Assembly (NCBI GenBank): GCA_012295275.1
Contig: CM022677.1
Location: 13,634,835 to 13,698,834 of the forward strand
Length of the DNA: 64,000 bases
Direction: 5' to 3'
DNA from: Chrysomallon squamiferum
Taxonomy: Eukaryota > Mollusca > Gastropoda > Neomphalida > Peltospiridae
Both the position numbers and the translations under genes were made by a program. Within the stretch, counting starts at the first letter, position 1. The number at the start of each line of letters is the position of its first letter. This document shows, in pieces, positions 24,407 through 35,925 of this stretch. Under the pieces are notes generated by a model. That model worked only from the letters and a program-made list of their open reading frames with translations. It did no database searches and was not told the DNA's origin.

Positions 24407-24545
24407 AGTGAGAAAGGTGGATCTAAAATTTGTTATCATGGCCACATGTATATCAAGTTAGCTACTAGGAAGAACAAGATTTGGTGGAAGTATTCCAAGA
24501 AAGTCAGACTTGGTATGTATAAGGGTGCATATACTGTAGATGGTT
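24407..24545 (+). pseudogene. FLYWCH zinc-finger remnant of a MULE transposase (U2)
   Basis: Counterpart of 11917-12054 with the frame still open through the W-W-K-Y-S core. The same key residues are lost as in U1, so the decay predates the duplication. Confidence 0.58.
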
Positions 24546-24617
24546 TTATTCATATTTTAAATTTCTGAAATGCAATGATGTGTTAATGAACGCGATTTAA
24601 TTGGATGGGCGGGAAAA

Positions 24618-24890
24618 TCAGTTTACGCAAGCAACACAAGACTCCTCCAGTACCACAGCACCTCTCTGAGTTCATAGCTACCAGATGAGTGGCAGAAGAC
24701 CGCTGGCCCTTACCCAGAGCCATTCCTACTCTACGATACTGGACCAGAGACTGTTAGCAGGATCATCGCCTTTAGTACAGAACTGGGACTCAGACGTCTG
24801 GCCACTGTGACTGCCAGCTTCATGAATGGCGTCTTCTCCATGGCTCCAGCTCAGTTCTCCCAGGTTTATGTGCTTACGGTATTGGTGTAA
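24618..24890 (+). pseudogene. MULE-type transposase fossil (U2, longest 3' part)
   Basis: After a basic LRKQ-type start and a frameshift, the reading continues with SRIIAFSTELGLRRLATV and FMNGVFSMAPAQFSQVYV. The last block matches the W..DGTF...P..F.Q.Y segment of animal MULE transposases, with the usual D replaced by N. The catalytic core is gone and CCTAA-type repeats follow directly. Confidence 0.65.
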
Positions 24891-24980
24891 TCCTAACTCT
24901 AATCCTAACCCTAATCCTAACTCTAACACAAACCCTAACCCTAAACCTAAACCCAACCCTGATCCTAATCCTAATCCACC
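24888..24980 (-). repeat. Interstitial CCTAA-type telomere-like array
   Basis: About fourteen degenerate CCTAAT, CCTAAC and CCCTAA words in tandem. U3 keeps a shorter version (63668-63735) and U1 has lost it. It abuts the MULE fossil, so the array travelled with the unit. Confidence 0.7.
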
Positions 24981-25061
24981 CTAGCTTATCTTCTAAATGT
25001 AATCCTACCCAAGTCCACAACTTTGATTCTTTCGTTAACGCTGCTGTTAATGACCGTAAAA

Positions 25062-26050
25062 TTATTTTTCACATTATCGTAACATTGATAATAAAATTTA
25101 AATAACCCTCATCCTAACCATAACATACCTTAAACGTAACCTTAACGAAGGGACTGAACTTAATTATGATGCTAACACCATTTCTAACTGTGCTCTCAGC
25201 TTGAACTTACAGTGGCCTTCAAATGCATGGCCACAACGTCTAAATATCTTATTTTCCAAGCGTTCGATTATATGATTTTTTCATATATTTTTTTATTTAT
25301 TATCATTTTTAATTCTGTCTCTTGTTCTTTTATTGTTTCCTTCTTTTCATTCTAATTATATCTGTTTTAATTCTATCATAGTTCATAATTTCTATAATAG
25401 TTGTAGCTTTCTTTTACATTTTCTTTTGCATGTTTACTCGTTTGTTCCTTTCATTCTCTCATCCGAGTTCCACATCCCGCATTGTAATATTACTCTGTAG
25501 GGGAAGTGTACGTATATTGGTCCTGTGACAGTTCTCAGCCTCTGATTGTTTGAAAGGTGTTTAGCCACAACTGTGTGATACCTCGGTCGACATCGTGCAT
25601 GTTGTGATATTAAAAATAGCGGAAGTTCAGCTACCGCGGAAAAAAAAAAAAAAAAAAAAAAAAGGATAAATCTTACTTCAGCCATGTAAATTAAATGTTT
25701 TGCTATTTTTTGTATTTGTGTAGTGGTATATAGATGCATATGTAGGATATTATACATTTGTAGGTTAGGACACAGTCTCTGCATATGGGGATCGAGGAAG
25801 TTCGCCTTCTGAAAATTTAGATGCGGTAAAACAAATATGTTCCTTTCGGTTCTGTTTCTTGGTAATTTTGTTCATAGAAATGGGTCAACCACCGCTAGGC
25901 CTCAGGCTAGACTAGTCTCGATAAACTACTACGATTCCTATGTATGCTACGCATTTTTGTTTTTAATTAACGTTTTACTCGTTGATTATTCAGTTTAATA
26001 GAATTTTTGAAATGTATGATGCGAATCTAAATGGATTCGGATGTTTTATT
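25062..26050. other. Non-coding part of U2, including a U2-specific insertion
   Basis: The first 800 bases match U1 12590-13210. From about 25870 a U2-only stretch begins with short inverted words (GCCTCAGGC, CTAGACTAG), higher GC and an open frame 25982-26203 that I do not accept as a gene, because it runs into a TTA repeat and has no splice or homology support. Confidence 0.5.
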
Positions 26051-26052
26051 TT

Positions 26053-26090
26053 GCGCGAATTTAGCGCGACTCCGAGTCGGAGATTCGCGC
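26053..26090. other. CG-rich palindrome
   Basis: GCGCGAAT (26053-26060) pairs with ATTCGCGC (26083-26090), enclosing CTCCGA-G-TCGGAG (26070-26082). It holds six CpG in under 40 bases of otherwise AT-rich DNA, inside the U2-only insertion. It could be the tip of an unknown transposable element or a protein-binding palindrome. Confidence 0.5.
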
Positions 26091-26708
26091 GACTTTTAAA
26101 AGAGAGAGAACGTCACGTCCAGGCTGAAATTCTTACCACGGAATGGTTTTCTTTTTCTTCATCTTCTTTTTATTATTATTATTACTACTATTACGACTTT
26201 TAATTTTTATTATTATTATTTTTAAAATCATTATTACTTTTTTTAATTTTCTTCTTTATATCATTATTAACATTTATTTATTTTTGATGTTTGCCAGGCC
26301 AAATTAAATTCATCGCCGGCATGGATTTTGCAGAAAACATTTGGAGAAAATACTTTTAAAAACATTGATGTGAGTGAAATATTATAAAAATTTCAAATAT
26401 TTCAAGATATATATATTCTAATTATTAAAGTTATTATATGCATCGTCATTTTGTTTGAATTACCTCAAGTTTCAGACTTTATATAAAACTTATAATTATT
26501 CATCAAAAATAGAAAAAATAAATGCTCTGAAAATTATCTATGAAGAAATTTGTGTTTCCCGTATGACACTTTTTTCTACAGAATAGTTAGCAAATTCCTG
26601 GATAAAACGTGTTAAACGTATTAATATTTTATTACTACTACTATTGTTGTTGTTAAGGTTATTAATATTATTGATATTAACTTTTATCATCGTCATGATT
26701 AAAATATG

Positions 26709-27166
<458 letters not shown>

Positions 27167-27309
27167 AAAATAACTGAAATATCAACAAATGATAATAAGC
27201 AGAAAAAAAATGTGTTTGTCTGACAAATGTAGATTGATACAAAAATATCATATTTTTATTAAAATTAATAAACTTTATACTTACTACTGGTATCAAATAT
27301 TTTCTGTAG

Positions 27310-27409
27310 ATCACTTCAATATTATTGAGGTGCTGCCTAGAAAGGTAATATACATCATGAAGAAGGATGAATCAGCTGTTAAAGAAACCATTCTCATGCA
27401 TTCTGAGTT
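27310..27409 (+). CDS. Exon D of the unit gene (U2 copy, intact)
   Basis: TTTTCTGTAG is the acceptor and TT|GTAAGT a strong donor. The 100-base exon is open, starting in phase 1 with the run HFNIIEVLPRKVIYIM, then KKDESAVKETILMHSEL. The remaining TT joins the first base of exon E to form a leucine codon. No domain recognised. Together with E it is the best-preserved part of the unit gene. Confidence 0.48.
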
Positions 27410-28109
27410 GTAAGTTTATTTTATTTTGTGTCTTAGAGAGTAAAATAAGTTTTGAAACAATTCTTAATTCACAATAAAACAGTGTAATAATAATCAGTTA
27501 TTTGCTGTTTTGTTAATTTTTATTTTTATTATTATTATTAATAATATCACTATAATGCTTTAGGGATTCCCCTAAGTTGTAAATGTGTATCTGTCTCGGG
27601 CAGGTACTACCTGAGTTGACTTGCTCTAGTGGTCAGTATCAGTATGCTATATATTATAACACTAGAACAGAAGAAACACAGGCACTTTTAAAAACAGTAT
27701 TCACATAACATTGAACATTCGCTAGTAAAGACTAATATAGTTGAATAGAAATATTGTCATATGTCACATCAATCACATATGGGTTAATACAATGAAACCA
27801 GCAAATGTATAAATAACTAGTTACCAGGTGTGTTTAGGGGACAGCGATGGTTCCACATTTCTCTCCTAACAAAAAAATCTCCGGGCTTTTATAAGAAAAA
27901 AAGGGACTTGTTTAATCTGCCAACTTTGAACTTTGCCACTAGACGTCTGACGCCAGCATTCTGTAAAACAAGAACCCATAACACTGAGGCATTTTGTTGA
28001 TTGAGCAGACAGAATCAGCAGTCTGGATACATGACTTTTACAGGTGGAAAATTCTTCCCTCACACTTGGTAACATTATTTATTAAAGGGACAAGCTTTCC
28101 TGTTACCAG

Positions 28110-28260
28110 ATGGAACTGTCAGCCTTCACACAGTGTCACTGTTCCTGTGATGACAGACACACTAAAATACATTGGAGATGGATGTACTGTAGCTGTTGTC
28201 TATAGTTTCTATTGTCTGCAGTCTCTCAAATTTCATGGGTTTGTTTTATGCACAATTTTT
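28110..28260 (+). CDS. Exon E of the unit gene (U2 copy, intact)
   Basis: CCTGTTACCAG precedes a 151-base open exon that ends at TTTTT|GTAAAT in phase 0. It encodes WNCQPSHSVTVPV, then DTLKYIGDGCTVAVV and LQSLKFHGF. In U1 a stop replaces the last codons. Its phase fits exon F of U2, which starts in phase 0. The IGDGC and leucine-rich wording recalls LRR proteins, but I would not assign a family. Confidence 0.48.
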
Positions 28261-28396
28261 GTAAATAAAATAATATATCAGACGGTAACATTAAATTTAT
28301 GAATGTTAATATCTAGTGACAGATTTGTTGTTTTTAAATTTTATGTTTCATAATGGACAAATTCTTATTTTATTATTAGGTCAGGCTTTTTGTTAG

Positions 28397-28398
<2 letters not shown>

Positions 28399-28461
<63 letters not shown>
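28399..28461. repeat. (CT)n microsatellite
   Basis: About 31 CT dinucleotides in the intron between exons E and F. U1 has only a short CT patch near 15280. Confidence 0.97.
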
Positions 28462-28463
<2 letters not shown>

Positions 28464-28508
28464 GTTATTAAATATATATTGCCTCATTGTTATTTATTTA
28501 TTTTTCAG

Positions 28509-28652
28509 ATATGTTTGAAAGATGGGTTAGGAACAGCTAATTCTTTATGTAATCTACACCTCATCAAAACATTCTGTGAACAGCATCTTACCATCTACTT
28601 TTTTCACTTGATAAAACTAACATCTTGTGAACTGTCAGGAAACAGAAAATAA
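28509..28652 (+). pseudogene. Exon F of the unit gene (U2 copy, donor lost)
   Basis: TTATTTTTCAG leads into an open phase-0 frame of 47 codons (ICLKDGLGTANSLCNLHL first, KLTSCELSGNRK last). The donor, AGAAA|GTAAGT in U1, reads AGAAA|ATAAGT here. The G-to-A change destroys the splice site and puts TAA in frame at 28650-28652. If spliced as in U1, the end would be phase 2 and fit exon G. Confidence 0.45.
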
Positions 28653-28870
28653 GTTTTGTGAGATTCTTTAGTTATGGTTCAGGATTTTACTTTAAAAAAA
28701 TGTACATTGCAAGCCAAAAAATTGTATTATATCTTTTATTATATGAATTTATGAAAATTGTTATTGTACTGGAAAAATTGATATTTGTAATATGCAGTTT
28801 TAGTGTACAGACTGATGAATGCTTTTTCCAATGTAAATATATTTGTATTATTTAAAATGGATGCTTTCAG

Positions 28871-29008
28871 GCTTTTAAAGATCCTTATATAATGTCAGTA
28901 TTTCAGAAGCTGCCAATAAAGAAAGTTAATATTAAAGGATTTTTTAAATGAGTGCTTCTCAGTTAAATGTTATGAAGATTTATTTCATCAGACAGCTTAT
29001 ATTGCAGG
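28871..29008 (+). pseudogene. Exon G of the unit gene (U2 copy, frameshifted)
   Basis: The acceptor is kept, but one base is missing near the start compared with U1, and a T-rich insertion creates a stop after the equivalent of NIKG. The remaining sequence follows U1 to TTGCAGG. Confidence 0.42.
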
Positions 29009-29150
29009 GTAGACTGGCTCAGTGGTTAGAGTGCATGGCCAAGGTTTGTTGTGTTCCAGGATGAGTTCTGCATGGAAGACTAATAATATTATCTACCAAA
29101 AGAGGTGTATGTTTGTTTTTTGTGGAAAGGTATATTTTAAAAGCAGATTT
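29008..29150 (+). repeat. Possible tRNA-derived SINE head at the U2 edge
   Basis: GACTGGCTCAGTGGTTAGAG carries a pol III A-box-like TGGCTCAGTGG at 29015-29025, followed by GTGCATGGCC, as in tRNA-related SINE heads. A convincing B-box is not visible. A 34-base fragment of the same head lies at 16020-16052 after U1, so the element marks the end of both units. Confidence 0.35.
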
Positions 29151-29622
29151 GTAGTTTGTCAAGGAGTCAGTTCACATTGCAGAAACATTGCATAAAATAC
29201 TAAATGAAGTAACAATATGTTTTTTTACAAAATCTGATAGTAGAGAAAAATAAGTTACATTTATTGTTGCTAATTCTAACAAATATTTCATTAAAAAAAT
29301 AGATGTCAAAGTCCAAATTTGTCTAACGTTATGGTGGAATTTAAGACTGTTTTAATTCAGCTGAAAATTTAGTTAACTTTGCTGCACATTGAGTTTGAAA
29401 TACAGTGATGTCACTTCTAGCTCTGTTGTTCACTTTAATTTCTGACTATATCCAAGCCAAAATTTTAAAATAAATAAGTTAAACAAAATTAATAAATAAT
29501 AATTAATAATAATAAATACAACAAATAAATAAAATAATTATGAAAAGAGATAGAAACACGTGAATGAGGCAGAGAATTAGACTGAGACAATTTAGAGACA
29601 ACGAGACAGTGACAAAGACGGA
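29151..29622. other. AT-rich stretch without a recognised feature
   Basis: No open frame of note on either strand; may contain the body of the SINE-like element. Confidence 0.5.
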
Positions 29623-29775
29623 CAAAGAATAAACAGAACATATAAATATATATATTTCATTAACGTTTTACCCAAAGAATAAAGAGAATATATAAATATA
29701 TATATTTCATTAACGTTTTACTCAAAGAATAAAGAGAATATATAAATATATATATATTTCTTTAATGTTTTCCTC
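29623..29775 (+). repeat. Three tandem copies of a 50-bp unit
   Basis: The unit joins CAAAGAATAAAGAGAA, a TATAAATATATATATTTC block and ATTAACGTTTTAC. The third copy is diverged. Confidence 0.85.
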
Positions 29776-29899
29776 ATCTGTCATACTAAAAATAAAAACC
29801 ATTCTCATAGATAAATGAGACAATTCCAGTGAAAGTCTGTCACTGTTGTAATTGTGCATAGTGAAATTTCTACATATTTTTAATAATGTTTTTATATAT

Positions 29900-30330
29900 A
29901 TTTTTTAAAAGAATAATGATAAGCACTCAAAAAACATTACGAATAACACCTTTACGATGACAACGACGGCGACATTAAGCGAGATAATAATATGTTTTAA
30001 TACGGGATGGGCACGGTCAGAAAATACGAATAACATGAATGAAAAACGAAAATGAATAATGATGACTACACCAATAACGTTAGGTACGACGGCAACGACG
30101 TCGACATCAATAGAAATTACAGTAATATATTTTAATATGTGATGCGCGCGCTCAGAAAGTTTGAGGAATAATTAATAAAAAGCGCTGAAGACTAATGAAA
30201 AGTACTCGAATAAAACTAGGAACAACCTCGTTACGACGGCAATGACGGCGTCATTAATAGAAATAGTTTTTAACATGTAAAACTAACTTGAAAGTACTCA
30301 GTAAATAAAGACGAAACATGACCCCTATTT
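29900..30330 (+). repeat. Degenerate minisatellite, about 120-145 bp units, copy B
   Basis: Three units contain ACGACGGC(A/G)ACGACG, a CATTAA(T/G)AGAAAT block, TTTTAATA(C/T)GGGATG and GCGC or GCAC-(G/C)TCAGAAA. It is related to 3130-3560 and, inverted, to 32400-32820. GC content is higher than in its surroundings. Confidence 0.6.
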
Positions 30331-30902
30331 AAACCTCGGATTTAAAACTCCAGTGAGTTAGATCTCCAGTGAGGTATCCAGTTTCATATTTAGTCATGTT
30401 TTTAAAACATCATTCTTTTTTAATTTATATTTTTATATTTGCACTTTTTGTTCGTGCGGTTGTTTCCCCTATTTTATTTTGTTGTTAATAATTTTATAAT
30501 TGTTTATATATATATGTTGTTTATAATTTTATATATATATATACAGCAGAACTTTGTGCAACTAACGTCAGATACCGCTTCGAAGTGTCCGTTTTAGTAA
30601 ACGTAACGTGATATTTTACTTTGATAATTCTAAACCGTATAATATGTTGAGAAATGTTAATATCATATTTTATTAATATCGTATATTTATATCAGGTTAT
30701 ATTTAAAAATCTCAGAGTTAATTTCCTGAAATCACGATAGTGTGTACTGATTAGCTGAGAACAAACGAATTCAACACGTTATTTTATTATGCAAAATTGA
30801 ACTTTTTCATTACATTCATTAAAAGGGGTACATCAGCACAAGTTGTATAGGATAATATACTTTACATTTCAGATTACACCTGAAGACATCTTATTACATT
30901 AG

Positions 30903-30984
30903 ATATTAATACAACCACTCCACCAGTAATAATCTATATAACAATGAAGCAGACACCAACATTGTCCTGATTTTTTGTCAACAG
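30903..30984 (+). pseudogene. Decayed inverted copy of the 49146-49211 exon
   Basis: In the outer left arm, TTACATTAG is followed by a run that aligns with the minus-strand exon at 49146-49211 (PVII is shared), but it has a TGA and its donor has changed from CAG|GTAAAT to CAG|CAGAAC. Confidence 0.4.
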
Positions 30985-32007
30985 CAGAACCATAACAACA
31001 ATAATAATATCTTTATTTCTCATTTTATTTTTATTTTTATGTAAAAACGGAAGCTACCTATGTATGTTTGACGCTATTCTCTTAGTTTCATTAGAACTGT
31101 TCTGAGTACGGATATAAAAATTACTTCGAATTTTTTATTAGGCTGCGTGAAGTTATCAGATAAATCAGATTTATTCTTAGTGTATTGTTTCTGTCGAGAT
31201 AAAAACTAAATACTTCTTTTTAAAAAAGTATATAATAATGATAATAATGATTTATTTATAATGTAATTACTTGAGAAATCGTGAACTTTTATCAAAACCA
31301 CAGTTAACTAAAGAATATCGCTATTTGCACTGATAATGTTACCCCAAAATAACCCTTGTTTTATCATGTCTCTGTTATTTATATGGCATTTTAACATTAT
31401 ATTAATTAGAGATTATAAGTTATATGTATTGAATAAATATGGAATCTCATTCTCGATTATTAACTTACTTTTAGATGTGTTTAAGAAATATTAATGATAT
31501 ATTCTTAATTACATAATTTGTTAGCTGAATTTTAGATTAATTATGTAATTTCATCTAGAGAGAGAGATGTAAATTGTGTCGCGTAATATCATGTTACAGC
31601 GATCATAAAACACAATATCACATAGGAGGAAAATGTCCCAAAATAAATAGTTGGGTATTTTAAAAAAGTTATTTGATTCAGATGGTCATTTTTATATTTA
31701 ATCGTATCAAAATTATTTAAACATATTAAAATATATTTAATCATATCAAAATATACTTAATCATATCAAAATATATTTAATTGTTTCAAAATATATTTAA
31801 TTATATCTGAATATGTTTGTCTTAAACGTTTTATTTGCTACCTTGTAGCCACGTACTTACCTTCTAATTAACGGTTCTATTTTGTAAACTCTTCAGAAAA
31901 TGAAATATATTTCATTATTTTCTGCAAGTGATTATGTGCGTGTATGCGTGTGTCTGTGTGTCCATATCTGTCTGTCTGTATAAAAATGTAAACGTATCTT
32001 ATTTACA
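30985..32007. other. AT-rich outer left arm and flank
   Basis: No gene seen. Bases 31680-31810 contain several ATATTTAATCATATCAAA repeats. Sequence after 31618 has no partner in the right arm. Confidence 0.5.
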
Positions 32008-32013
32008 TTTATT
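32008..32013 (-). promoter_or_regulatory. Poly(A) signal candidate AATAAA
   Basis: Canonical hexamer about 145 bases after the stop codon of the 32156-32244 terminal exon, on the same strand. Confidence 0.4.
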
Positions 32014-32155
32014 TTGTGAATACGAATGTGTACGTAAAGTGCCTTTTGAAAACTGCGAATGTGAAAAAGGACTCAATATTTGTATTGAAATGTACGCAAA
32101 CTAATAAAAATATGTTCCTTATATCAAGTCAGAGATTTTGTTTTATGATTTACAG

Positions 32156-32244
32156 TCAGCGATCAAGTGGGTTAAGAGAATTTGCATTATCCTCACTTGA
32201 AGAAATCATATTTGTTTCACTCGAGTGATTACAATAATCATGTT
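32156..32244 (-). CDS. Candidate terminal exon of the TSP1 gene
   Basis: On the minus strand ATCCCTTTTTCACAG is a strong acceptor. The exon starts with two bases that complete a codon (phase 1) and reads HDYCNHSSETNMISSS, then EDNANSLNPLDR and a TGA stop. The TSP1 exon 1.7 kb upstream ends in phase 1 with G, so joining gives a glutamate codon and an open frame across the junction. A short polar tail with no membrane segment suggests a secreted C-terminus. An AATAAA follows at 32008-32013. Confidence 0.5.
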
Positions 32245-32399
32245 CTGTGAAAAAGGGATATATTTTCAGAGATAGGTTTGATGCTGAAGTGTGCACTTGT
32301 TTAACCAACACAGCATGTTTTTCTGAGACTACTGAGTTCAAGATAAATAAACTGTAACGAAAATTACAAACAACTTTTCTTGCGTTCAAATCCTATACT

Positions 32400-32820
32400 A
32401 AAATGTATTATTACTATTTCTATTAATATCACCATTGTTGCTATCCTTGTTGCTAGCTTTGTTGCTGTACATCTCATTATTGTTTTGCGCTTTTTATTAG
32501 TCATTACTCATACTTTCTGAGTAAATTGTATTATTTTAATTTCTATTAATGTCGCCGTCGTTGCCGTCGTACCGGCATAATTCCTAACGTAGTTATTAGA
32601 GTGCTTCTCATTATTCTTCTTTGTTTTTTATCACCTATTATTCTTATTTCTTATTTTTGCGCCTGCTGTATTAAAATATATTATTAATACATCTTTATTA
32701 TTAGTGTTAATGTTGGAGACGCTGCTGTCGTACCTGTGTTGTCCTTCAAGGCTTGGTGTTTATTATTCTTTTTCGCATTTTACGATTCTTACTTACCTAC
32801 AGTGCGTATCCAGTATTGAA
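32400..32820 (-). repeat. Degenerate minisatellite, about 120-145 bp units, copy C (inverted)
   Basis: Read on the minus strand it contains ACGACGGCAACGACGGCGAC, a CATTAATAGAAAT block and CAGAAAGTATGAGTAATGA, as in the copies at 3130-3560 and 29900-30330. Confidence 0.6.
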
Positions 32821-32904
32821 ATTACTGTTATTATTACTGATATTACCACTAATTTACTGCTATTTCTACTAATCTGCCGCCGTTTCTTTATCGATACTAT
32901 CGCC

Positions 32905-33745
32905 ATTACTACTAATCTCTCACTGTTACTTCAGCAATACTACTTCTGGTACTACTACTGTGTCACTGTTACTTCAGCAATACTACTTCTGGTACTACTA
33001 ATCTCTCACTGTTACTTCAGCAATACTACTTCTGTTAATATTAATCTGTCAGTTACTTCATCGATACTTTTGATATTACTACTAATCTGTCACTGTTACT
33101 GCGTGAATACTATTGTTATTACTACTAATCTGCCTGTATTACATCAGTGATACTACTGATATTACTACTAATCTACAAGTGTTACTTCAGCGATACTACT
33201 GTTATCACTACTAATCTACCACTTACTTTAGTGATAGTACTGATATGTCACTGTTACTTCAGTGATACTATCAATATTACTGCTATGTCCCTGTTACTTC
33301 AGTGATACTATCGATATTACTGCTAATCTGCCACTGTTACTTCAGCAATATTACTGCTATTACTACTAATCTATCATTGTTACTTCAGCGATACTACTGC
33401 TATTGTTTCTAATCTACCATTGTTATTCAGCGATACTGCTGATATTACTACTAATCACTTTTACTTCAGCAATACCACTGCTATTATTACTAATCTATCA
33501 GTTACTTCAGCAATACTACGCTATTATTACTAATCTGTCACTGTTACATCAGCCATACTACTAATATTACCACTAATCTGTGACTGCTACTTCAGAGATA
33601 TTACTGATATTACTACTAATCTGCCACTGTTATTTCAGCCATACTACTGCTATTGCTACTAATCTGTCATTAATATTACTAATATTTCAGCCATACTACT
33701 GATATTACTACTAATCTGTCACTGTTATTTCAACCATACTACTGA
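32905..33745 (+). repeat. Minisatellite of about 43-46 bp units, roughly 18 copies
   Basis: Each unit reads roughly CACTGTTACTTCAGCAATAC, then TACTGATATTACTACTAATCTG. Length changes of 1-3 bases destroy any fixed frame, so the 148-codon open stretch at 32704-33150 is not a gene. The array lies in the intron between the TSP1 exon and the terminal exon and in the left-arm private segment. Confidence 0.9.
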
Positions 33746-33968
33746 TATATAAATGGAATATAAAACATGCATTATAACTTTAGAAATGTGCTGTTTAATT
33801 CTTTACGGTTGTGGTTATCAATATACCTAATGTAATTCCACTAAATCATTAACAACTGAATGTTTTTGTTTTTTGTGGGTTTTGGGGGGGGGTTTAAGAG
33901 AAATCCCCAATATTATTTGAGTCATTTGTCACTTTTGTAGGCAGAGAAGTATAATTATTGCTTGTTAC

Positions 33969-34121
33969 CTGGACACAAGACATTTGTTTCACATGCTTCT
34001 TGAAGATTCCTCTTCGTATCTGTGCATGTTCGTATCTCAAATCTTATTCTAGTGCCTCTACCACATGTTTCACTACAACTACCCAGTCCCTGAAGTGTCC
34101 ATGCAGACCAGGCACCATCAA
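33969..34121 (-). CDS. Thrombospondin type 1 (TSP1) domain exon, phase 1-1
   Basis: On the minus strand TTTCACGCTTATAG is the acceptor and TGTCCAG|GTAACA the donor. The 153-base exon is open in one frame and both junctions are phase 1, typical of shuffled TSP1 exons. It encodes DGAWSAWT, then LGSCSETCGRGTRIRFEIRT and a cysteine: the W..W, CSxTCGxG and R.R signature of a TSP1 repeat, a secreted or cell-surface module. Five cysteines are present, with one of the usual six missing near the C-terminal end (QEACETNVLCPG). Upstream exons lie at higher coordinates. The parent gene (ADAMTS-like, hemicentin-like or other) cannot be named from one module. Confidence 0.8.
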
Positions 34122-34278
34122 CTATAAGCGTGAAATTAAAGAATAAATAAATTAATATAAAAATATATATATCACAAATGAATTAAATATTCTTTAATTG
34201 CGCTTGAATATTAAATATTCTTAAATATCTTTAAGACAGGTTATTGATCAGATATGCAAAATTATCTATGAATTAATG

Positions 34279-35141
34279 CAGTGGTTCTCAATCATGTTTT
34301 GCCAACGGCACACCTGGCTAAATATATATGAAAAAGTATTTGAATTCTGCAAAATAAAAACATGGCAAGTCATAGACGGCATACAACCGTACACACAGAC
34401 TAGTCATAGACACATAGAATAACTCAAACTAAATAAAGAAAAACACAGCTATACTTTATTGCAGTGTTTCGAATGTTATCAAATAGCTGGCTTCTTTAGT
34501 GAGAAATTTGTGCCTGGCTTTTTTTCATAATTTCCTTAGTGTTTGGTCATTGTATGTAATATCTCCTGCTTCATGTTTTTGGTTTTGCCTAATTCACATA
34601 TATACGGTTGAAAATTGCAATAAAATTGCTAAAACTCTTTTACATAATATAGGATACACCTCTTGTATTGAAATCCAAAATGAATAAATGGGCAGAGTCG
34701 AATGTTTTAATTTTAGAAAGTGCTGCCTATTCATCTTCCTCCTGTAACTCAAGTTCAATGTTGGAAGAATGATTTATGAAAGGATCTCTAATCCAATCAT
34801 ACTTTTCTGTCTTTAATGACGGAAAGTTATTGTTGATGCTTTCGTCCAGGGCTGTCAGATGAGTAAACACAATAGGGATCACTTCTCTAATGCAGGTAGA
34901 ACGCAATAAAATGAACATATAAAGGTTGACAGTGATTGCTCTTTTTTTCCCCAAATCACTATTTTCTTTTTGAGGGCAACTAACTTGTCTGTTGAAGTGA
35001 GAATATTTTCGTTTTTAACCTTGCATTCTACTGTTTGTTTCATTTTGGGATCACGTGGATTTTCGCATTTTCTTAGTGTGCCGTTCAAAATTTTGCGGCA
35101 CACATAGGAAGATCTCGTGGCACACTGGTTGAGAATCACTG
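34279..35141 (-). mobile_element. hAT-superfamily element, internally deleted (left arm)
   Basis: Termini CAGTGGTTCTCAA and TTGAGAATCACTG form inverted ends of the well-known hAT type, and the element is flanked by a perfect 8-bp target duplication AATTAATG (34271-34278 and 35142-35149). The minus strand keeps the C-terminal end of a ZBED5/FAM200-like hAT transposase (IPIVFTHLTALDES, then LKTEKYDWIRDPF) after an LVALKKKIVIWGKK block. At 863 bp it lacks the catalytic core and is non-autonomous. Confidence 0.88.
34703..34975 (-). pseudogene. hAT transposase C-terminal fragment (left arm)
   Basis: The KYDWIRDPF motif followed by an acidic ELELQEEDE end is characteristic of the C-terminus of ZBED5/FAM200/SCAND3-type domesticated and mobile hAT transposases. 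There is no start codon context, and the rest of the protein is absent. Confidence 0.75.
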
Positions 35142-35149
35142 AATTAATG

Positions 35150-35925
35150 TTATACTGATCATGTTATAAGGCAGAATATTGATAAACATTATTTACACCT
35201 CAAAGTATTTGTGTAAACTGTTTAACAGATATAAATTGATTGACAAGATAAATATATGTAATTATTTAAAATCATATTACAAAAATCATTTTTAAAATCT
35301 CTAATAATGCTTGCAGGAGGCATTGGATTGGAAAATGGATGAAAAACAAATACAAAATAAATAAAGAAATGCATAGCTTAATTTATGTGTTTGTTGTGTA
35401 TGTGTGTTTTTGTATGCAAATGTGTGCACCAACACACACCAATGTAAACACACATCATGGATTCATATATATTGTATTTATACTCGTCAATATTCAGTCG
35501 ATTTTCAGAAGCTTACCTCTATCAGACAGTGTGTAAGTGCATGCGTGCATGTGTATGTATGTGTATTCACGGATAGATAGATAGATCAGATAGATCCTGA
35601 AGTCACTATCAGTAATTGCAATATGTGATCACTAGATAAGTTTCTATATTTTCAGTCGGTAAACAAAAACGATATTACTTTTTTTAAATATTTAATTACC
35701 AGTTTAATCTTAAAAGCCCCTAGTGCTTGTACAAACTTCAGCCTGTTTATCAGTAGCTCAATCCATATGCAGGACAGACAGTCGGTGTGTGGGTGACTAG
35801 GGCGGGGGGGGTGGATAGGATAAGCTTTGGGTCCCGGACAGAAAAGGTGAGTTGAACACATGCCCTCCCGCCCTACCCCGACATTTTTCGAGATTCCATT
35901 TATCCCATATGGATAATTAGCGTAC
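35150..35925. other. Left-arm stretch without a gene
   Basis: It contains GATA patches (35571-35600), a G-run (35802-35811) and words such as GTGACTAGGGCGGGG that recur as GGTACTAGGGCAGG at 36715 and 37521. It is mirrored at 46790-47545. No coding sequence supported. Confidence 0.55.

Noticed and set aside
25982-26203. 73-codon frame with a GC-richer middle
   Set aside because: Ends in a TTA microsatellite, is absent from U1, and has no splice or homology support.
29008-29080. A functional tRNA gene
   Set aside because: Only an A-box-like half is present; no B-box or cloverleaf can be drawn.
32704-33150. 148-codon open frame
   Set aside because: It runs through the 43-46-bp minisatellite, whose unit length varies; no start context or domain.
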